A DNA stretch of 64,000 nt from Rhabditoides inermis (lineage: Eukaryota > Nematoda > Chromadorea > Rhabditida > Rhabditidae), in assembly GCA_963966185.1 (NCBI GenBank), contig CAWZYM010000257.1, forward strand, positions 1-64,000. Direction: 5' to 3'. The notes below the pieces were generated by a model. That model saw nothing but the letters and a program-made list of their open reading frames with translations. It had not been told where the DNA came from and did not search any database. Within the stretch, counting starts at the first letter, position 1; each line of letters opens with the position of its first letter. This document shows positions 12,121 to 23,376 of the stretch, piece after piece. The position numbers and the translations under genes are program-made.

Positions 12121-13055
12121 ATATGGACGTATGACGTTATTCATTTGTATTGTTATATTTCATATGTTAGTGTCCACTGTCCACTGTCCGTTATGCGCAG
12201 GTTTGTGTTAGTATTTGTAAACGTTTTATGCATGCGCTTTTGTTGAATTGGGTCAAGACAAACTTAATATCTTTACGCAAGTACTTTTTAACAGATAATA
12301 TATGTGCTTTTGTTGAATTTCATAGAAATTTCTTCTGTTTCTGATTCCCAAGCTCTGTCGTTCATTTCTCTGCGCGCCCTGCCCGCCTGCCGGGAGAGAG
12401 CTAGCCAGAGTGCCGGGAAACCCAAAACAACGCAAACCCGGCGCGAATTAGACGCTGGCGGCGGCGAGGCGAACTACACTCAAAGTGCTAGTTGGAGAAC
12501 ACGCGCAGAAAACGGCGAGAGAGTACGCTTTCGGCAGAGAGTCAGCGTTACCGGACACGACACCCACCCACCCACCCACCCACACGCTGGCCTCTCACCT
12601 CATGGGTGCGCGAGATCGCTCATAACTTCTTTCGGAGAAAAGATACAAAGATGCCATCAATTAGTGATATGGCCTACGGAACCGTGCGAATCTAACTAAC
12701 ATAAATTGGATGAGTTCGCATTCCTGCTAACATGATTTTTGGATATCGCTTCTTGAAAAATCTGGCGCGAGCCCTATCCTAAGCCAAAAGAGAGGGCGCT
12801 GCGCGCCCTCTCTAATGAGACAGTTGCGATGAAGGCAGTCTCACGTATCCACTGTCGCTCGATGATCGTGCTGGGAATGTCATGGACGAGTGTGCACACG
12901 TAGTAGACAATGTCCAGGTAGATGATCGTGGCGACGATGCGAATCATTGGGTGGGTGTCGCGGACGCGCAGCATGGCCAGCCAGGCCAACACGTCCAGAC
13001 ACAACGAAACGAGTATGGTGAGGAGACGGCACGCGAATATCACCACAGGGAACAT
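10781..13055 (-). CDS. seven-transmembrane chemoreceptor, rhodopsin-like nematode class (Srg/Srv-like), complete or nearly so
   Basis: Exons: complement of 10781-10910, 11067-11173, 11225-11325, 11373-11439, 11538-11622, 11667-11765, 11827-11950 and 12845-13055 (or to 13109). Phases agree throughout. From Met at 13055 this gives 307 residues. The first exon carries TM1-TM2 (RLLTILVSLCLDVLAWLAML, IRIVATIIYLDIVYYVCT), then TM3 ending FHVYAVMRP, TM4, a loop with FWNYDFSKSG, TM5 (FANVVVINLLLYYKIAKIR), TM6 opening RIERKMFVSFCYL, and TM7 with a tail ending in RKQIRKMFTCK. The intracellular loop exon 11225-11325 is the least sure; it was chosen because it restores phase. An upstream exon at about 13192-13347 (containing STKERNINFLTIVERVLR) joins in phase to 13109, so the true N-terminus may be longer. 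The intron 11951-12844 carries an inverted-repeat insertion. Confidence 0.7.
11961..12299. mobile_element. inverted-repeat (MITE-like) insertion with CT-rich core inside a receptor intron
   Basis: Arms 11961-12066 and 12195-12299 are near-perfect reverse complements, both starting ATTATCTGTTAAAAAGTACT. Between them lie a (CT)n tract (about 12066-12119) and about 75 bp of other sequence containing TGTCCAC tandems. One arm ends about 10 bases from the acceptor of the TM3 exon. Confidence 0.75.
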
Positions 13056-13109
13056 GATCCAGACAGTGACGTGTGTAGCAATGAGAAAACGAATAGCAAC
13101 TTTCTCTGA

Positions 13110-14279
13110 CTGTGAGAAATCGCAACAGCTACAGCTACACTACAACTTTGCTTAAGGTTGGAGTATTCACATGCACGTTCTGGAAAGTACATGTGTGAAA
13201 ATGGCGAGGCCAGCAGTCCTCGAATAGATATTGTTGTGAAAAGTGAACACTCTGAGTACCCGTTCGACAATAGTCAAAAAGTTTATGTTGCGTTCTTTCG
13301 TGGAGTACGCCAACATGAAACGCGTCATTGGAACAGGAACAACAGAGCCTAGAGTTTACAGATACATCAGATTGCTGAACCAACCAACGAAAAATTTGAA
13401 CTCACAGTGGCAACAGTGGCGCTCAAAATGATCTTGAAAATATGCTCTAGCTCTGGCCCATAAAAAAGACATCTCATGAAAAAAGAACGTGAGTGCTATG
13501 TTTTCTCGCAACCAACCAATCGCCCAAAAAGGCGGTCGGTTGACGTTAACTTCTACTTATCTTCTACTTACAAGATCCGAGCGGTTTTTCAAATAAGTTT
13601 CTGTGAAAGTTTTCAATTCTAATTATTGGACTGGGTAATGTTTCAACTACAACCCTCATTGATGCTAAATCAGTATTGAATCATGTTTGACATCTATGCA
13701 TTCTTTCGCTCAAACTCGAGTGATATAACTCGAGTTTTACTTTAAGAAAACAACGACATAATCTTGAAGTCATTTCTGGCTGTTGTCACGATAGGTCGAC
13801 TCTACTGAAAAAATAACGCGCTGCAAACCCTGCTTATTGCAATTTTCAGCAAAACTACTAAAAAAACATAGTTTTCATGCAAGTGGAGGCACAGCGGCGA
13901 CTCAATTCCGCAACTACATAGGAGAGACGCGCATCGGGTACAGCATACTCGTACCGGGTGCGGTACCCAAATTCGTACTAAAAATGCGCCCGGTACTCAT
14001 TTCGGTACGGCACCCGGTACGAGTACGCGGCACCCGGATTTGACAACAACGGTTCTCACAAATACATTAAGATTTATTAGGTTAATTTGGTTCTTTCAAA
14101 CACTCCGAGTCAAAAATCAGTGAGTGTAGTGTATCTTAAAATGAAGTCTGATCGAAAAAGATGTTTCGATTTTTTGATACATGGATTTCGTGACAAATCC
14201 GTGCTATTTCATTCCATGAATCGGACGGCTAACGTCGGTGGACCACTTTGGAAAGTGCACGAACAACAAAAAAATACGT
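13110..14279. other. inter-receptor region with repeats
   Basis: It holds a possible 5' extension of the neighbouring receptor (13192-13347, 13420-13475). A dispersed repeat at 13627-13800 is also seen as reverse complement at about 26880-27065. A CGGTAC-rich block at 13935-14035 contains imperfect palindromes of GGTACGAGTACG type. No other gene is seen. Confidence 0.4.
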
Positions 14280-16816
14280 TTATCCGGGCAAACTTCTGGA
14301 GAAGTGAGTGTTCAGGTTGTGGACGATGATTCCTCTCTTGATTCTGATTTTGTGAAAAGCGCGTCTCAGCATCCGCCGCACTTCCATGTTGGTGTAGAGG
14401 ATGGTGACTGGTTGCGACACCATCATCAGTTCCAGAAAATACATTCTGCAAAAAAGGTTGCGCTAATACGGCAGATCACAGTGAACCAAGCAAATGCTAC
14501 TCCCCTCTCGTTCCAAAAAAAAAAAAGATTTGATGTAATTTATCTTCATGTTCATGCAGTTTCCAATCAGTTGTGAGCTGTTGAAGCAAATAGAAACGAA
14601 AGCAACGAACGACAACATCTACTTTCTCAGAAAAAGTGCATTATCATGTATGTACCATGTTAATGATGCATTATTAGTTTGCAATTTGTATGACGTTTTG
14701 TTCCAAGCTTGTCATGTCAGTATTCATGAATGAATCAATTTTAGTATATGTGTCACAAAGCGAGCAAAGGAGGACAGACTGTGCAGCAAAATGAGCAAGT
14801 GTGGCGCTGCGTATTTGATTCGGACAAAGTTGATTTCGAAGAAGGTTTCGAAGGCGCTGACTGCCATTTTTCCACTCACGATGAGAGCATGACGGATAGG
14901 CGGAGCTCCATGAGGCCGTTGAACGTGGCGAATAGCTGCACAGCGAGTCGGCCCGTCTCGATCACCAACGGAACGAACATCGCCACCGAGCAGATGCACA
15001 TGTTGCGCTCGAGAGACGTGTACTTCCGGAGACGAGTCTGGAACGTACGAGCATAATGAAACACTCATCATTCATGCTACACCAAACGTTCATTCAAACG
15101 ATAATCAAAATTAATGAAAAGTTTCACGTTAACTCAATGATCAGAAGCAAAGACATGTTTTGCTGATTACAGACTTTATAACCTTTGCCACTCTGCGTTT
15201 TTTTTACAGAAGCTCTCTTTCGCTCTTGTCGGCCAAAGAGCGACAAGCGAGCAATTGAAAGCGCCCCTTCATTTTTAACGATTATTTTTACAAATGATTT
15301 CTTTGATTGCCAACTCGTGTTCATATTCGCCAGTTCACTGGCAACCTTACGTTGTTGGCGATGATGATGATGGCAGCGGCGTACAGAGAGACGCACGACA
15401 CGCCGACGACTATAGTCAGAATCATCGTCTCGTACGAGTAGAACTGTAACCACGTGTATATTTTGACTTACGCTAAGGATTTCACAATAGTTTTCAGTTG
15501 TTCTGAGCAGTTCTTGTACTTTGTAACCAACTAGACAATTTTATTTACGCATGTTGCGACAGTGCATCGATTCTGTTTGTTTTTGAATGATTTTCGTTTG
15601 CAAGTCGGTCACGGCGATTTTTGAGAATTATTACGCCATTCTGGCACAGAATGTTTCTGCATTTTTACTGCGCAAACTCGAACAGTACGGGTAAAATTCA
15701 CAGTTTTGTCTTTTAAAACCTAATTCGTCGCTAGAAAACTAATCTTCATCTTCATGAGGCTTGTGGTATGCGTTTTTGAAAGTCATGTTGCAAACATTTA
15801 AAATATAATTTTAAATATCTATCGGTTTGCACAAAACTACAAAACACACTGATGAATCAGTTTACGGTAAGTATTAGTAGCAAACTTGAACCAAAAAATT
15901 GTATCTTTCTACGCTTGTGAGAAAAACACTGGTTCCGCATTGGTTCATTGGTACAATATTACGCATTAATACACCAGACACGTATGTAGTTACCGTAATG
16001 ATGTTGTCCGTAGCGTTCATGAGGAGCAAGCCGTCTTCTGGCATCAGCGTGAACCACACTTGACCGTCCATCAGACACATCGTGATGAGATTGTAGACGA
16101 GCGGAACGACCCAGAAGGCGACAACAAGGGCGAGGATGTGCGAGCGGGAGAGTACCTGGAGTGGAGTGGTATGTTTATGTCGACTCGGACGCTGAGCATA
16201 CTCTGCCAGCGAGTTTGACGGGAAGTACGCATGCCATAAACGTGTGCACGGCGAATGGCAGGTATCCGAGAACCTGGATCGCACGGGATGTGCCCAGGGT
16301 GTAGTACGTGAGAATGCCGTACAAGTTGACGCCTTCCTGTTTGGGTGTAAGAAGAGTTTATTACTTCTAGAACCAAGAAGTCATTGCGTAAAAAAGTTTC
16401 TGCTCGTTTTGATGTTAACATTGTTCTGCGCAACTTTCAGAAACACTTTCAAAACCTGCTTCACAACTTATATGTTCACTGGACTCACTCTGAAAACGTC
16501 GAGCAAACGGAATCGTCTTGCGATCATAAACATGTTAACCATATAGACAGTGAGGTTTGTGAAGAACTGTAAACAAACGTTTGTGTGAACAACGTTTGTT
16601 ATGAGGTATTTTTTGACATTGACGGTTATACATGTGGGAATGTAATTGAAATACCTGGTTAGTAATGAACACGATAAACGGCGGAGCGGGAGTTTTGCAC
16701 TTTCGTCGGCTAGTGAAGATAAGAATGATGAGAAAAAGATACATTACTGTAGACGATGTAAGAATAATCACTACTTGAATATTCTCTGTGTCGAGTGTCG
16801 GTCGAATCGCAGACAT
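14280..16816 (-). CDS. seven-transmembrane chemoreceptor, third family, complete copy (seven exons)
   Basis: Exons: complement of 14280-14445, 14880-15037, 15351-15443, 15994-16155, 16202-16336, 16489-16566 and 16655-16816; 954 nt, 317 residues, all phases consistent, stop TAA at 14280-14282. The exons carry, in order, TM1 (VVIILTSSTVMYLFLIILIF, then TSRRKCKTP), TM2 (FFTNLTVY...), TM3 (GYLPFAVHTFMACVLPVKLA), TM4 (ILALVVAFWVVPLVYN) with an extracellular loop containing LMNATDN, TM5, a loop and TM6 (LRKYTSLERNMCICSV...), and TM7 with a basic tail (NMEVRRMLRR). It resembles the class of the 10.8-13 kb gene in the F-x-V-H/Y...P end of TM3 and the E-R/K loop before TM6. A role as chemosensory GPCR is inferred. 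It starts at the second of two adjacent Met codons, as its relatives do. Confidence 0.8.
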
Positions 16817-17351
16817 CAAAAATGCGGAACTGAAACTAACAATGATACTTGAACGAGGGAAAACCAGAACAACACGACTTTCCCATAAAACAGTAAGCGA
16901 AGTGAGGGGCGTCCTGTTTCAATTTGCTTGTGAATAAGCGAGTGAACCTCCGACAAGCTACTGTATGTTTTGTTTTTGAGTTGTATTATCATTTGTGCTG
17001 TGTACTGTGTACTTTCTGGTTTTGTTATCTCAGCAAAATACATTTTTAATGAATACTGTCAGTCACGAGTTTTGTGAAACATGTCACACATGTTTGGTCC
17101 TACATATAACTACATTAAAAGAATCATAATATCAGAACACACACTACGAAAACAATGCTTGCTTGATTTCCTTGCTTGATTTGAATGTGTTTTTTCAACA
17201 TAAGAGAGAATGCGTGTTGAATTGGAAAAACACGAAGTTGTACTATCATTCTTCTTTCATTGTACAGTATTATGTTGTTTTATGGGAAAGTCGCGTTGTT
17301 CTGATTTTCTCTCGTTCAAGTATCATTGTTAGTTTCAGTTCCGCTTTCTTG
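16817..17351. promoter_or_regulatory. shared divergent upstream region of two receptor copies
   Basis: The receptor at 14.3-16.8 kb and its deletion derivative at 17.35 kb point away from each other across this interval. Both sides carry copies of the same upstream sequence (TGGGAAAGTCGTGTTGTTCTG-like, CTCGTTCAAGTATCATTG-like); the block AGTAGCTTGTCGGAGGTT recurs upstream of the copies at 23.4 and 61.8 kb. No TATA box is obvious. Confidence 0.4.
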
Positions 17352-18003
17352 ATGTCTACGATTCGACCGACACTCGACACAAAGACTATTCAAGTAGTGA
17401 TTGTTCTTACATCGTCTACAGTAATGTATCTTTTTCTCATCATTCTTATCTTCACTAGCCGACGAAAGTACAAAACTACCGCTCCGCCGTTTATCGTGGG
17501 CATTACTAACCAGGTATTTCAATTACATTCCCACATGTATATAACCGTCAGTGTCAAAAAATATTTCATTGCAAACGTTGTTCACACAAACGTTTGTTTA
17601 CAGTTCTTCACAAACCTCACTGAATACTGACATGACAAGCTTGGAACGAAACGTCATACAAATTGCAAACTAATAATGCATTATTAACATGGTACATACA
17701 TGATAATGCACTTTTTCTGAGAGATGTTGTCGTTACTTGCTTTCGTTTCTGTTTGCTTCAACAGCTCACAACTGATTGGAAACGGCATGAGGATAATTTA
17801 CATCAAATCGTTTTTTTTTTTGGAACGAGAGGGGAGTCGCATTTGCTTGGTTCACTGTGATCTGCCGTATTATGTAGCGCAACTTTTTTTGCAGAATGTA
17901 TTTTCTGGAACTGATGATGGTGTCGCAACCAGTCACCATCCTCTACACCAACATGGAACTACACCATCGTCCACATCCAAACGACTCACTTTTCCAGAAG
18001 TTT
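17352..18003 (+). pseudogene. internally deleted receptor copy
   Basis: Exon 1 is intact (17352-17513). Exon 2 begins at 17604, but after about 18 bases the sequence jumps at about 17622 into the last intron of the family (equivalent to about 14735 of the complete copy), removing four and a half exons. The last exon starts at 17895 and loses a further stretch at about 17957. TM2 to TM6 are gone, so no receptor can be made. From about 18005 the sequence passes into a dispersed repeat. Confidence 0.85.
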
Positions 18004-18004
18004 G

Positions 18005-18540
18005 CCTTGAGATCTTTCGTCTATTTGACAAAAACAGCAAAAGCTGCCGGTGAAAAACGTTCGTGGTTTGTGTCTCGACCCCAATCGGATAAAAGTTTTT
18101 AAGTTTCTTCTATTAAAGGTACAGTGGCCACTTTGGAGTATTATTACAATTCATAATGATCTAACATAATTTAATTTTGAGCGAAAGAACGACGATTCTG
18201 CGTTACTTTGAAATCTGCAACTACCTGGGATGCAGAAGATTTTTCGAAATCAAACTTGGTCGGAGACATAAGCGCAAATGAACAAATTTCTTCCACTTGC
18301 TTCATGGCTCAGTGCATGTGCGCTGCGTAGTGGCCTCCTAGCTTCGAAGGTTCGATTCCCGTTCACGCAAAAGGTTTTGCTCTTGCGTAAATGAGGAGTT
18401 GTGGCAAGTTGTGGCAGAAATATGTCGCCTATGTGCGTTTGAGGACACAGGGGCGTTTAGAGTTTTCCGATAAGCAATTTGAAGCGAAATTTGAATTCGC
18501 CCTACCAATCTTCGCACGTGAATTTTTAGTACGCGTGTAG
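18005..18540. repeat. composite dispersed repeat with tRNA-derived segment
   Basis: This block matches the reverse complement of about 56150-56735 along most of its length (GGTACAGTGGCCACTTTGG, GTTTGTGTCTCGACCCCAAT-like, GACACAGGGGCGTTTAGAG). It contains box A-like TGGCTCAGTGCATG at 18305 and box B GGTTCGATTCCC at 18349-18360, so it looks like a tRNA-derived SINE or carries one. A third relative lies at about 22040-22380. Confidence 0.6.
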
Positions 18541-18600
18541 GTAACGAGGAAACGCTGTTCTTTCGCGTTTTCTCTGTTTGTTTCGTGTTTCCACATCATC

Positions 18601-19522
18601 GTTTCTGTAGCGGAATGTTAACAGGATTTTTTTTGTCATAGCATAGTAACAACTCGCGCAACCCCCAACACCCCCAACTCTTGAAAACACAGTCATTTCT
18701 CAAAACAAGTGGAGAGAAACGAGATTATTCTCTCCGATGTACTCTCGTTTTGATAGACAGATAGTGCTCAAGAGTTGAATGATGAGATCATAGTGAGAGT
18801 CAAGCAATGAATCAAAATCAAAAACTGAGCGCCACGGCTCGCGGCTATCCGCCCTAAATAAGTGGTCAGTGTTAGGAGAGAAAGGATCGACTGAATGAAA
18901 TCTTCATGTCCGCTCGGCATACTCCTACTCAACTTTTGAGCACTATCTGTCTACTAAAACTAGAGTACATCGGAGAAAATCATCTTGTTTTCCTCCACTT
19001 TTAATGAGAATTGACTGTGTTTTTAAAGAAGATATTCACGGAAAATATGATTAGAGCTCACTTGGAAGTAGTTTCAGAGATTATTAACAAAATCCACCAC
19101 CTGAAATTTATAAAATGCTAGAATTTGGCAAATTCTCATATCAAAATTCTTACTAGCAAATTTGTTCCGAAAAACATCGTGGCGGAACCGGTTGACCTAT
19201 ATATTTTTTTGATGTTTTGTTAGCAGTGTGTGCTGAGAGGAAGTAGATACCAGCTGGCACGCGGCGAGTCTTTCATCTCTTGACCTCTCTCACACTTTCC
19301 CTGGCCGCTGCCGCCTTACCCGCGCAATCACAGTGGCCATCAGCGGCCATCAGCGGGTGTGAAATTGGTCCCGACACGATTTTTTTCAGAACAGTTCGCT
19401 AGAGCACAAAATAGTGGCAGTTGTCATCATTCCGTGGATATCTTCTTTAAGAGTTGGGGGAGTTGGGGGTAGCGCGAGTTGTTATGATGACAGAAAACCT
19501 GTTAGCATTCGGCTACAGAAAC
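18601..19522. mobile_element. inverted-repeat element interrupted by a nested TTAA element
   Basis: The ends GTTTCTGTAGCGGAATGTTA and (reverse complement) GTTTCTGTAGCCGAATGCTA pair. The arms share CCCCCAACTCTT, a GATAGACAGATAGTGCTC block and flanking sequence. A related solitary arm is at 34232-34380. The right arm is split by the insertion at 19027-19446. No certain target duplication. Confidence 0.6.
19027..19446. mobile_element. 420-bp TTAA-flanked MITE nested in another inverted-repeat element
   Basis: The termini AGAAGATATTCACGGA and TCCGTGGATATCTTCT are inverted repeats with one mismatch, flanked by TTAA on both sides (19023-19026, 19447-19450). TTAA duplication is the target choice of piggyBac-type transposases, although these termini are not the classical piggyBac ones. 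It is inserted in the arm of the 18601-19522 element. Confidence 0.65.
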
Positions 19523-20106
19523 TATGATGGAAGAAGTCGTGAAGAAGAGTAGCAAATGTAGAAATAAAAAAATAAATGTATTACACCACAAGGATGCGTC
19601 ACACATGAAATGCCGCGCGCACATCCACTGCGCTACCGCCCCCCAGAAAGTAGAAAGAAAAAGACCGTGCGAAAGACAGTGGTAATGTGATGAGCATAAA
19701 GCCAAATAAGAGCATTCGACTGAACGGAGGTGAAGTGGAGTACGTGGACAAGTTCGTCTAACTACATAGGCCGCTCTCTCATCCAACTTCCAAACCAACG
19801 AACGACTGGGAGTCACAAGGAGTATACAGGCTGGATGAGGCGTTTTCTTCCGATATTGAGTTTTTGAATGAAGAGTGCACCGATGCGACTGCAGAGGAAA
19901 ATGTTTCAGATCGAACATCACTTTTCACAGTTCGGCAGAACTTTTGGCGCGTCGCGGGATACATACAAACCAGCATATTACGGACCACGAACGAACCGAA
20001 CTCATATCGACCGGAAGGGCGCACTGCGTTCAACTTTTCGAAAAGCATTTTGGCGCGAAGTTTGAATTTGCCTTACTAATGTTGGCACGTGCGCTGTCGT
20101 AAGCGA

Positions 20107-20319
<213 letters not shown>

Positions 20320-20466
20320 TTTTTTTACCGTGTACATTTGGAGAAACAGTTCGATACAGCAAAATGAGCAATGGCATACGGTCTGAAAAAATAAACAAAG
20401 TGTAATATGACACAGAAAGCATCGAATGTTGACTACAATCTACAAATCTTCGAAACTGGCGCTGTT

Positions 20467-21256
20467 TCAAAACACGCGCCAATCATGAGAAGTGCGAGAA
20501 CGAGTTGGTACAAAGTTGAAAAGACCATGATAGTCAAGGTATGTAGAGTTTGTGGTCACTTTATGCATGTATGCCACATCATTCAGAATGCGCCGTTGCT
20601 CTAATGTTTGTAAGCCGAGAAGTTGTAATCGTTGGGGATAGGTGAGTGAGAACAAATCAGCGCAGCGACATATTTGGCGCGTATAGTATCGCTGCACAGA
20701 TTCAATCGCATTCACCGATCCCACATCTTGAGGGTTCCACAACTCAGTGCAGTACTCTAATTTACATTGGAAACAAGTAACGTAGGCAACAACAAAGACA
20801 TGGAAATTTCTTGTTTGATAAACCCTCAGGAAATCATTAAATGAATTGAACGTGTTTTGAATGATGAGATCATAGTGAAAATACTAGAGTAGTGATCATT
20901 GTTATGCCTAAATCCCGGACTGAGTGAGCAGGTGCGAGAGTGGTGCCGCTTGCTGTATACTCAAATCGGGGATTTCGGCGACCAATGTGCAAAATTTGTG
21001 TTTTTTTCAGTGCTGCACGCAAAAAAACTATGTCAATGGCACATTGAAAATTGGATTTGGCAGAGAAATCGTCCTTATCAAATGCGAATGCATTTTTCAA
21101 AACATCTGCATATAGCTCACACGAAACACAATCAGACAAATATATAAATTGATATAATGTCATTGAGAACAAGTTTGGGCCCAGACACGACCCTTGCGGC
21201 ACGCCGCAATTGACGAGTCTCAGGGCGGAAAGTTCCTCTCTTACCATCACCTGCAA
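20467..21256 (-). pseudogene. fragment of non-LTR retrotransposon ORF2 (reverse transcriptase, 3' part)
   Basis: On the minus strand it holds the RT motif GVPQGSCLGP (near 21190) and then CELYADV in place of the catalytic Y-A-D-D, followed by sequence shared with the element at 27 kb (TTLAPAHSVRDLGI; WNPQDVGSVNAIESVQRYYT). It is 5'-truncated and frame-broken. It belongs to the same Jockey/CR1-like family as the 27-33.6 kb element, and supplies RT sequence deleted there. Confidence 0.75.
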
Positions 21257-21489
21257 CAGTCGGACAGAAAGCTACGAATCCACCCCAATACGTTTCTTCT
21301 TACACGAGCGAGTGCAACTAATCAAAAAAGAGAATGGTTTATAGTGTCGAATGCTTTCATAAAATCAAAGTATATGCAATCAGTAAACAAAAAATCGACG
21401 CTCTTTCGCGTTTTCTTCATTTGTTCCGTATTCCCATGACTGTTAAAAACAAGGTCAAAACAAAAATTCAAAATTAAGCGTCACTGTGT

Positions 21490-23376
21490 AACACACTTGT
21501 TACCGTGTACATTCGAGGAAACAGTGCAAGAAATCGTTGAAGAAAAAAATGATCACCAAAACGTCATGAAGGAGAAACGTTTACCTACGGGATTCATTAC
21601 GAGACGTGCTGTGCCTAGCAAGGGCATAGAACGAAGAGGTTTGCCCGCCGCACAACGAGTGACGAGCGAGTGTTTTTGTGTACATATATTTTCAACTTCA
21701 CCTCAGTCGTAATGATTATAATGATTATAAACATTACAACATTTCAAAGAGCCATAAAACAGTGTGTAGTAGATTTTGTGGTGTTTCTCTCTAAACACAT
21801 GCAATTTTTTATTGTTGTGCTCGAATACTTAGGAATTTCGTACAAAAAGTTTCCCGGTTTTACTTATTCTCGAGTAAACGCTGTTTTTTTCAGTCTAACG
21901 TTGTAGTAATTCGATGTAATTTTACCTGTTTTCACTTTTTTACAGTTTTTTGTCACACATTCATATAATCAAGATTGTATTTGCCAATGACAATTTGGGT
22001 AAACGTTCTCATGATTTTCGAAACACATACTTTTGAGTCTTGAAAGTAGATTTGAAGGAACAATGGCGACTTATTCTTGACTCGGAGTATTATATTAACC
22101 TAACACATTTGCAATTTCTGCGAAAGAACGACGATTCTGCTTTACTTTCGAATCTGCCACTGCCACGGATGCAGACGAAAATTTGAATTACCCGCCAACG
22201 CTTCAATACTGCACGATGGGGTCGGAGAGATAAGCGCAAATAAACGAGCCCTTCCACTTGCTTCATGGCTCAGTGCATGTGCGCTGCGTTGTGGCCCCGA
22301 GCTTCGCGGGTTCGATTCCGGTCACTGCCAAATGTTTCGCTCGTGTGAAAATGAGGAGTTGTGGCGGGTTGTGGCAGGAAAAAAAATTACCACTGTTCTT
22401 TTAAGCACTACACAAAAATCCATCTTTTTTGAGATTTTCACGCTGAACTTGACAATACTGACCGGTGGGTGGGTGGCAACCCATATCATATGGGATAATT
22501 CAAGCAGCAGCTATTAGTTTACCATTTTTGTACGTTGAAACGCCCGGTACGAGGATTTACCACGGCTCTACGGACTACTAACTGCCACTACAAAAGGCCT
22601 ACTGGAGCTGGTTTTTGAAGCTGGCAATCGCTGGATCAAATCCGTGCGTCGCATAATCTTTTGCCAACTTCCGATTATGTTGGATAATATCAATACTTTT
22701 TTTTTCAAGACTTCGAAAAACTCGAAAAGAAAATCCAAAAAAAAGGAGATTTTTGCTGATGTTTTTTTTGCGTTTTTTTCTGGCAAAATGTTCTGCGGCT
22801 AGCTGAATCAAACTTTATTCGTGTCGGGAACAAGTTTAAAAGTTAGAGGACCAGCTTCCGATCCAGTAGACTAGCGAAGCTACAAGCTCGCTAATGCGCG
22901 AAATCAAACCGAACGCAAATTGTTAGTTAACATTACCGATGCTTTCCAGATTTTTGGATAAAAAATTTTGTTGGACATATCTACAAACTAGCGTCGAGAG
23001 TTAGCAAACTTTGAGGGGCGGATGCCCCAATGTCATTCGCTTGTAAATACCCTAGTAAACCTCCGACAAGCTACTTTTTTTGTTTTCGAAATGTATCATC
23101 ATTTGTGCTGTCTACTTTCTATTTTGTTATCTCAACAAAATACGTTTTTAACGAATAACGTGCGTCACGAGTTTTGTGAAACATGTAACACATGTTGGGT
23201 CCTATAACTACATAAAAAATAATCAAAATATCAGAAAACACTACAAAAACAATGCTTTTGCTTACTTTCATTCTCATTCTTATTTGATTGTACAGTATGT
23301 AGTTTCTTGGGAAAGTCGCGTTGTTCTGATTTTCTCTCGTTCAAGTATCATTGTTAGTTTCAGTTCCGCTTTCTTG
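21490..23376. repeat. upstream half of an inverted segmental duplication
   Basis: Segments 21490-21860, 22380-22660, 22810-22990 and 23022-23300 match, in reverse order and orientation, 63590-63100, 63045-62720, 62655-62540 and 62520-61830. A third copy of the first segment is at 33590-34110. A tRNA-like repeat head (GGTTCGATTCC at 22309-22319) lies inside. No gene of its own is seen. Confidence 0.65.
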
